Below are positions 6,447-9,725 of a stretch of 9,725 bases of DNA, one piece after another; within the stretch, counting starts at the first letter, position 1, and each line of letters starts with the position of its first letter. This DNA comes from Sulfitobacter sp. GTDB lineage: Bacteria > Pseudomonadota > Alphaproteobacteria > Rhodobacterales > Rhodobacteraceae. A program made the translations under genes and the position numbers. The stretch lies in assembly GCA_024636395.1 (NCBI GenBank), contig JAGXHD010000040.1, positions 1-9,725 on the forward strand, in the 5' to 3' direction. The notes beneath the pieces are model-generated. The model did not search any database and was not told the origin of the DNA. It saw nothing but the letters and a program-made list of their open reading frames with translations.

Positions 6447-7610
6447 TTGAAACAGATGTTTAGCTTTGCGGTAACGGCGGCGATGGCCACCAGTGCCTGC
6501 GCGCAAAACACCGGGGAAGGCCCGAAGAACGCGCCCCAATTCACCCCCGCATGGCCTACCCAGACCCGTGCCCCCGCACAGCAGAGCGGCATAGAGATGC
6601 AAATCGAGGTACTGGCGGAAGGGCTCGACACACCTTGGGGTGTAGAAGTTTTGCCCGATGGTGGCTACCTCGTGACCGAGCGATCGGGTGCTTTGCGTAT
6701 GGTACAGGACGGGCAGGTGAGTGCTCCCATCTCGGGTGTGCCGCAGGTTCTGGCGCAGCGGCAGGGCGGTCTTCTTGACATTGCGCTGGCCGAAGATTTC
6801 GCCACCAGCCGCGTGATTTTCCTGACCTACGCCAAGCCCATGGGCGGTGGCATGTCTGCAACAGCTGCCGCGCGTGCGGTGTTGAGCGAGGACGGCACCA
6901 GCCTCAGCGATGTGCGAGACGTGTTCGTGCAAGACCCTCCCTCGGCTAACGCGATGCATTTCGGCTCCCGCGCGGTGCCGCAGGGCGATCACCTCTTCGT
7001 CACCACCGGCGAGCATTTTTCCCAGCGCGAGCGGCAGTTTGCTCAAGACCCCGAAAAAACCTACGGCAAAGTCGTGCGCGTCTCACTCAATGACGGGGCG
7101 GCGGCGGGCAACCCCTCGGGCAACGAGGTCTGGACGCTCGGCCACCGCAATGTGCAGGGTGCCGATATCCGCCCCTCCGACGGTACGCTCTGGACCTTGG
7201 AACACGGTGCGGCGGGGGGGGACGAGCTCAACAAGATCGAGGCTGGCAACAACTATGGCTGGCCCGTCGTGAGCTATGGTGTGAACTACAACGGATCGCC
7301 CATCGGCTCCGGGGAGGCGCGCGCGCAGGAGTTTGCCGAGCCGCAGTATTATTGGGATCCGGTGATCGCGCCGGGCGGTTTTGCCTTTTACGAGGGCGAT
7401 ATGTTCGAGGGTTGGGAGGGTGACGTAATCGCAGCCTCACTCAATCCCGGCGGCGTGGTGCGTCTGGTGCTCGATGGCGATATCGTCGTGGGGGAGGAAC
7501 GCTTTCTCAGCGGGGATATCCGCGTACGCGATATCGAAATCGACCGTGACGGCGCGATCCTGATCCTCGACAATTCAGACGGGCGGCTGTTGCGGCTGAC
7601 GCCGGGCTAA
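6447..7610 (+). CDS. Exported PQQ-dependent sugar dehydrogenase family protein (YliI/Asd-like)
   Basis: This is a soluble beta-propeller of the glucose/sorbosone dehydrogenase family, which oxidises aldose sugars in the periplasm using pyrroloquinoline quinone. The mature protein of about 365 residues carries WGVEVLPDGGYLVTERSG (64-81), HFGSRAV (171-177), GHRNVQGAD (232-240), LEHGAAGGDELN (251-262), NNYGWPVVSYG (268-278) and APGGFAFYEGD (308-318). HFGSR, GHRN and GGDELN fit the conserved active-site and metal/PQQ regions. I chose TTG at 6447 because AGGAGGA (6434-6440) is 6 bases upstream. It gives the signal peptide MKQMFSFAVTAAMATSACA, with likely cleavage after residue 19. The ATG at 6456 would leave a signal without a positive charge and a 15-base gap, and a start at 6393 would lie inside the proS terminator. 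No PQQ biosynthesis genes are in the window, so the substrate and cofactor are inferred from family. Confidence 0.9.
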   Translation: MKQMFSFAVTAAMATSACAQNTGEGPKNAPQFTPAWPTQTRAPAQQSGIEMQIEVLAEGLDTPWGVEVLPDGGYLVTERSGALRMVQDGQVSAPISGVPQVLAQRQGGLLDIALAEDFATSRVIFLTYAKPMGGGMSATAAARAVLSEDGTSLSDVRDVFVQDPPSANAMHFGSRAVPQGDHLFVTTGEHFSQRERQFAQDPEKTYGKVVRVSLNDGAAAGNPSGNEVWTLGHRNVQGADIRPSDGTLWTLEHGAAGGDELNKIEAGNNYGWPVVSYGVNYNGSPIGSGEARAQEFAEPQYYWDPVIAPGGFAFYEGDMFEGWEGDVIAASLNPGGVVRLVLDGDIVVGEERFLSGDIRVRDIEIDRDGAILILDNSDGRLLRLTPG

Positions 7611-7649
7611 CCTCTTGATGCGAGAGGCGGGTCACGCCGGAATAGACCG

Positions 7650-7757
7650 ATGAAACACCTACTCTTGTCGCGCATGCTGTCACTTCTGCCAGTGCTAGGT
7701 CGTGGCCAGCACATACATCTGCATCTGCTGCGCAGCGTTACGTTGGCACGGGTGTGA
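7650..7757 (+). CDS. Possible 35-residue upstream ORF, stop overlapping the DUF2937 start
   Basis: An ATG at 7650 opens a 36-codon frame including the stop. It encodes a leucine-rich peptide starting MKHLLLSRMLSLLPVLG, and its TGA (7755-7757) overlaps the GTG start of the next gene as GTGA. Such a four-base overlap is typical of translational coupling and would explain why the DUF2937 gene lacks a good Shine-Dalgarno. Against it, the ORF has no convincing ribosome binding site of its own, and 35 open codons can occur by chance in GC-rich DNA. I do not recognise the peptide. It could be a leader peptide, a small hydrophobic protein, or nothing. Confidence 0.25.
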   Translation: MKHLLLSRMLSLLPVLGRGQHIHLHLLRSVTLARV

Positions 7758-8245
7758 TATTGCGCAGTCTGGTGTTTGCGGGTGGGCTGGCCGGGGCGCT
7801 CACCACCTCGCAGTTCCCCGAGTTTTCCCAGCAGTACACGCAGCGCCTTGGTGGTGCCGTAGACGCACTGAGTGAGGTCGTAGCCGATTTTGACGCCTCT
7901 GCCACCGCCTCCGGCCTGAGCCGCGCCGAAGCGCTGTCCCAATTGCAGGGCACCCCGTTTCTGGAGCGCCGCCGCTCGGATATGGCGCGCTCCATCGTGC
8001 GCTACGAGCGGCTGAGCGCCGATCTGGTGGCACTGGCGGGACAGGGCCCGTTCATGCGCGCCTACAATGCCGCACGCTTCACCGACGGTGACATCGCCCG
8101 CGCGGCGTGGACCGCCTACGAGCCCGCCCTTCCGCTTAATTTCGCCGGTCTGATCTTCGCTGCGGCGGGTTTCGTGCTGGGAAGTGCCGTCTTTGGGATC
8201 GCCACGCGCGTCTTGCGCAGGCCGTTCCGGCGCAGGCAGGCCTGA
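7754..8245 (+). CDS. DUF2937 family membrane-associated protein
   Basis: A 163-residue protein I recognise as DUF2937 from the pattern LAGxLxxSQFPEFSQQYTQRLGGAVDAL near the N-terminus. No function is established for the family. The N-terminus (residues 3-17) is mildly hydrophobic. A clear membrane segment lies near 128-149 (LNFAGLIFAAAGFVLGSAVF), followed by a short basic tail (TRVLRRPFRRRQA), which suggests an inner-membrane anchor with the tail in the cytoplasm. The middle (30-125) is charged and probably helical. It starts at GTG 7754, chosen because MILRSLVFAGGLAG matches the family's start. No good Shine-Dalgarno is present, and the start overlaps the stop of a possible small upstream ORF. 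It sits between the sugar dehydrogenase and lolC, 106 bp before the latter. Confidence 0.8.
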   Translation: MILRSLVFAGGLAGALTTSQFPEFSQQYTQRLGGAVDALSEVVADFDASATASGLSRAEALSQLQGTPFLERRRSDMARSIVRYERLSADLVALAGQGPFMRAYNAARFTDGDIARAAWTAYEPALPLNFAGLIFAAAGFVLGSAVFGIATRVLRRPFRRRQA

Positions 8246-8274
8246 TTTGGCGGGCGGCAGTCGGCGCGAAGCCC

Positions 8275-8303
8275 TTGACCCCCGCAGCACAAAGCCTCAC
8301 GTT
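8275..8303 (+). promoter_or_regulatory. Possible promoter of lolCD
   Basis: TTGACC (8275-8280) is followed by a 17-base spacer and CACGTT (8298-8303), a weak -10. It lies in the 106 bp gap after DUF2937 and would give a leader of about 40 bases before the lolC ATG at 8352. The -35 is good, the -10 is not, and the function is inferred from position. Confidence 0.35.
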
Positions 8304-8351
8304 CCCCGAAATTCCGCACGTGCCTCCGCGCGCCTCCTAGCAAGGACCGAA

Positions 8352-9638
8352 ATGGCCTCCAGAACTGCCCCCTTTGCCCCGTTTGAATGGATGATCGCCT
8401 GGCGCTATCTGCGCGCGCGCCGCGCCGAGGGCGGCGTCAGCACGATGACATGGATCAGCCTCATCGGCATCACACTCGCGGTATTCGCCCTCATCGCCAC
8501 GCTTGCCGTGCGCGCGGGCTTTCGCGCCGAATTTGTGGATACCATTGTGGGCGCGAACGCCCATGTGACTGTGTACGAGATGGGAGCGATGCAGCCTAAC
8601 GGCACTGTGGACCGCAGCATCCGCGACTATACGCTCCGCGCTGCACAGATCGCCGATGCGCCCGGCGTGACGCGCGTCGCACCGCTGGTGCGGGGGCAGG
8701 TCATGGCGAGCTTTATGGGCAGCGATGCGGGCATGGAGGTCTATGGCATCGCGCCCGAGGATCTCAAGGGCATCCCGCGCATCGCCGATCCTGAAACGGC
8801 GGTGGGCGATATTGAACGCTTCGGCGAGGGTATCGCCATCGGCTCCGGCATCGCGCGCAGTCTGGGCGTGCAGGTGGGCGACCGTATCCGCATCCTCTCG
8901 GCAAACGGTGTGCGTACCCCCATGGGTACGAGCCCGCGCGTGAACGCCTATGAAGTCACCTATATCTTCACCGCAGGCCGCTATGACATCGACCGCACCC
9001 GCGCCTATCTGCCGCTCAGCGAGGCGCAGACCTATTTCAATTCCGAAGGTGCCGTGCACGAGCTCGAAGTCATGGTGACCAATCCCGACGACGTGGAAAA
9101 ATACGCCCCCGGCATCCTCGCCGCGGCGGGCAATACCGCCTATATCTGGACATGGCGCGAGCAGTTCTCGGGCTTTCTCAGCGCGCTCGACATCGAGGAC
9201 AACGTGATGTCCGTGATCCTGTCGATCCTCGTGCTGATCGCCACGATGAACATTATTTCGGGCCTCATCATGCTGGTCAAGAACAAGGGCCGTGATATCG
9301 GGATTCTGCGCACCATGGGCCTGTCTGAAGGGTCGATCCTGCGGGTGTTCTTCATTTGCGGTGCCTTCACGGGCATCATCGGGACGGTGCTTGGTGTCAT
9401 CCTTGGCTGCCTCTTCGCGCTCTACGTCGATCAGATCTTCGGCATGGTGAACTGGATGGCGGGGGGCGATGCCTGGGAGCCTTCGATCCGGGGTATTTAT
9501 TTCCTGCCCGCGCGCCTCGAATTGGGCGATGTGCTTTTCGCGGTGTGCCTCTCGCTGGGCCTTTCATTTATCGTAACGATCTTTCCGGCGCGCCGGGCGG
9601 CCCGCATGAACCCTGTCGAGGCGCTGCGGTATGAGTGA
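8352..9638 (+). CDS. lolC: Lipoprotein-releasing ABC transporter permease, LolC/LolE family
   Basis: This 428-residue inner-membrane permease, with the LolD ATPase, extracts mature outer-membrane lipoproteins and hands them to the carrier LolA. It shows the usual topology. TM1 is near residues 34-56, followed by a large periplasmic domain (57-280). Three C-terminal TMs lie near 285-309, 330-358 and 392-412. The LolC/E hallmark MNIISGLIMLVKNKGRDIGI is at 299-318 and continues as LRTMG; this cytoplasmic coupling region contacts LolD. The protein ends in the FtsX-superfamily motif ARRAARMNPVEALRYE. I chose ATG at 8352 because AAGGA (8342-8346) is 5 bases upstream and the protein then begins APFEWMIAWRYLRARR-like. 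An upstream extension to 8184 would overlap DUF2937. The stop overlaps lolD by 8 bases, so the two are co-translated. LolC and LolE cannot be told apart from this alone. Confidence 0.93.
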   Translation: MASRTAPFAPFEWMIAWRYLRARRAEGGVSTMTWISLIGITLAVFALIATLAVRAGFRAEFVDTIVGANAHVTVYEMGAMQPNGTVDRSIRDYTLRAAQIADAPGVTRVAPLVRGQVMASFMGSDAGMEVYGIAPEDLKGIPRIADPETAVGDIERFGEGIAIGSGIARSLGVQVGDRIRILSANGVRTPMGTSPRVNAYEVTYIFTAGRYDIDRTRAYLPLSEAQTYFNSEGAVHELEVMVTNPDDVEKYAPGILAAAGNTAYIWTWREQFSGFLSALDIEDNVMSVILSILVLIATMNIISGLIMLVKNKGRDIGILRTMGLSEGSILRVFFICGAFTGIIGTVLGVILGCLFALYVDQIFGMVNWMAGGDAWEPSIRGIYFLPARLELGDVLFAVCLSLGLSFIVTIFPARRAARMNPVEALRYE

Positions 9639-9706
9639 ATTCACCCTGTCTGTCACCGACCTGACCAAGACCTACAAGGCAGGCCAGCCCGGCGAAGTGC
9701 GCGTGC
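9631..9706 (+). CDS. lolD: Lipoprotein-releasing ATPase LolD, first 25 codons only
   Basis: ATG at 9631 lies inside the end of lolC (8-base overlap) and gives MSEFTLSVTDLTKTYKAGQP followed by GEVRV. This is a typical start of an ABC ATPase: L-x-L-x-x-L-x-K-x-Y followed by a short glycine-containing loop before the beta strand leading to Walker A. By position after lolC it is LolD, which would energise the permease. The Walker motifs are not in the window. From 9707 on, the sequence is Nextera adapter, so residues translated past V25 (LSYTH-like) are not genuine. The identification rests mainly on context. Confidence 0.8.
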
Positions 9707-9725
9707 CTGTCTCTTATACACATCT
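9707..9725. other. Tn5/Nextera mosaic-end adapter at the contig end (artefact)
   Basis: The final 19 bases, CTGTCTCTTATACACATCT, are the exact reverse complement of the hyperactive Tn5 mosaic end used in Nextera-type libraries (AGATGTGTATAAGAGACAG). They interrupt lolD and sit precisely at the end of the window, as expected for untrimmed adapter rather than genomic DNA or a Tn5 insertion. Confidence 0.95.

Noticed and set aside
4920..7046. 708-codon open frame on the minus strand opposite proS and the sugar dehydrogenase gene
   Set aside because: It spans two real genes and their terminator on the other strand and has no recognisable motif. It is a shadow of GC-biased codon use.
7611..7627. 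CCTCT...AGAGG inverted repeat just after the sugar dehydrogenase gene as a terminator
   Set aside because: The stem is only 5 bp with no T run, too weak to call.
9707..9725. A real Tn5/IS50 insertion end in lolD
   Set aside because: The match is exactly the 19-base synthetic mosaic end, it lies at the very end of the sequence, and nothing else of the transposon is present. Adapter is the simpler explanation.
1..9725. tRNA, rRNA, CRISPR arrays, prophage, toxin-antitoxin or defence genes
   Set aside because: I looked across both strands and saw no direct-repeat arrays, integrase or transposase motifs, or tRNA-like cloverleaf sequences. The content is ordinary chromosomal housekeeping.

Overview
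The window is GC-rich, gene-dense DNA, most probably from a Rhodobacteraceae (Roseobacter-group) alphaproteobacterium. I base this on recognising protein families and gene order from memory, not on a search. The pointers are a short ProRS without an editing insertion, the AI-2E transporter / Hda / Ppk gene run, a DUF2937 protein, a relic of the roseobacter type of LuxR regulator, and LolC-LolD.

Layout. On the minus strand (2721 down to 1) a likely operon encodes an AI-2E-family (PerM-like) membrane protein, the DnaA-regulating AAA+ protein Hda, and the N-terminal ~295 residues of polyphosphate kinase Ppk1, which runs off the left edge. A 180 bp divergent intergenic region (2722-2901) carries a strong GC-rich hairpin. 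The plus strand then holds a degraded LuxR-family regulator (2902-3594), peptidase T with a palindromic terminator, prolyl-tRNA synthetase with a clear intrinsic terminator, an exported PQQ-type sugar dehydrogenase that probably starts at TTG, a DUF2937 protein whose GTG start overlaps the stop of a possible 35-codon upstream ORF, LolC, and the first 25 codons of lolD.

The last 19 bases (9707-9725) are exactly the Tn5/Nextera mosaic-end sequence, so the window ends in sequencing adapter. Genuine genome ends at or just before 9706.

How the genes work together. Most are housekeeping: replication-initiation control (Hda), polyphosphate synthesis (Ppk), peptide turnover (PepT), proline charging (ProS) and lipoprotein trafficking (LolCD). 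They look like separate short transcription units, apart from the minus-strand operon and lolCD. I found no mobile element, CRISPR array, phage region, rRNA or tRNA, and no stretch over 300 bp without a gene. I do not see a previously undescribed system here. The points most worth a second look are the adapter tail, the multiply damaged LuxR gene, the possible coupled upstream ORF before DUF2937, and the terminator-like hairpins.
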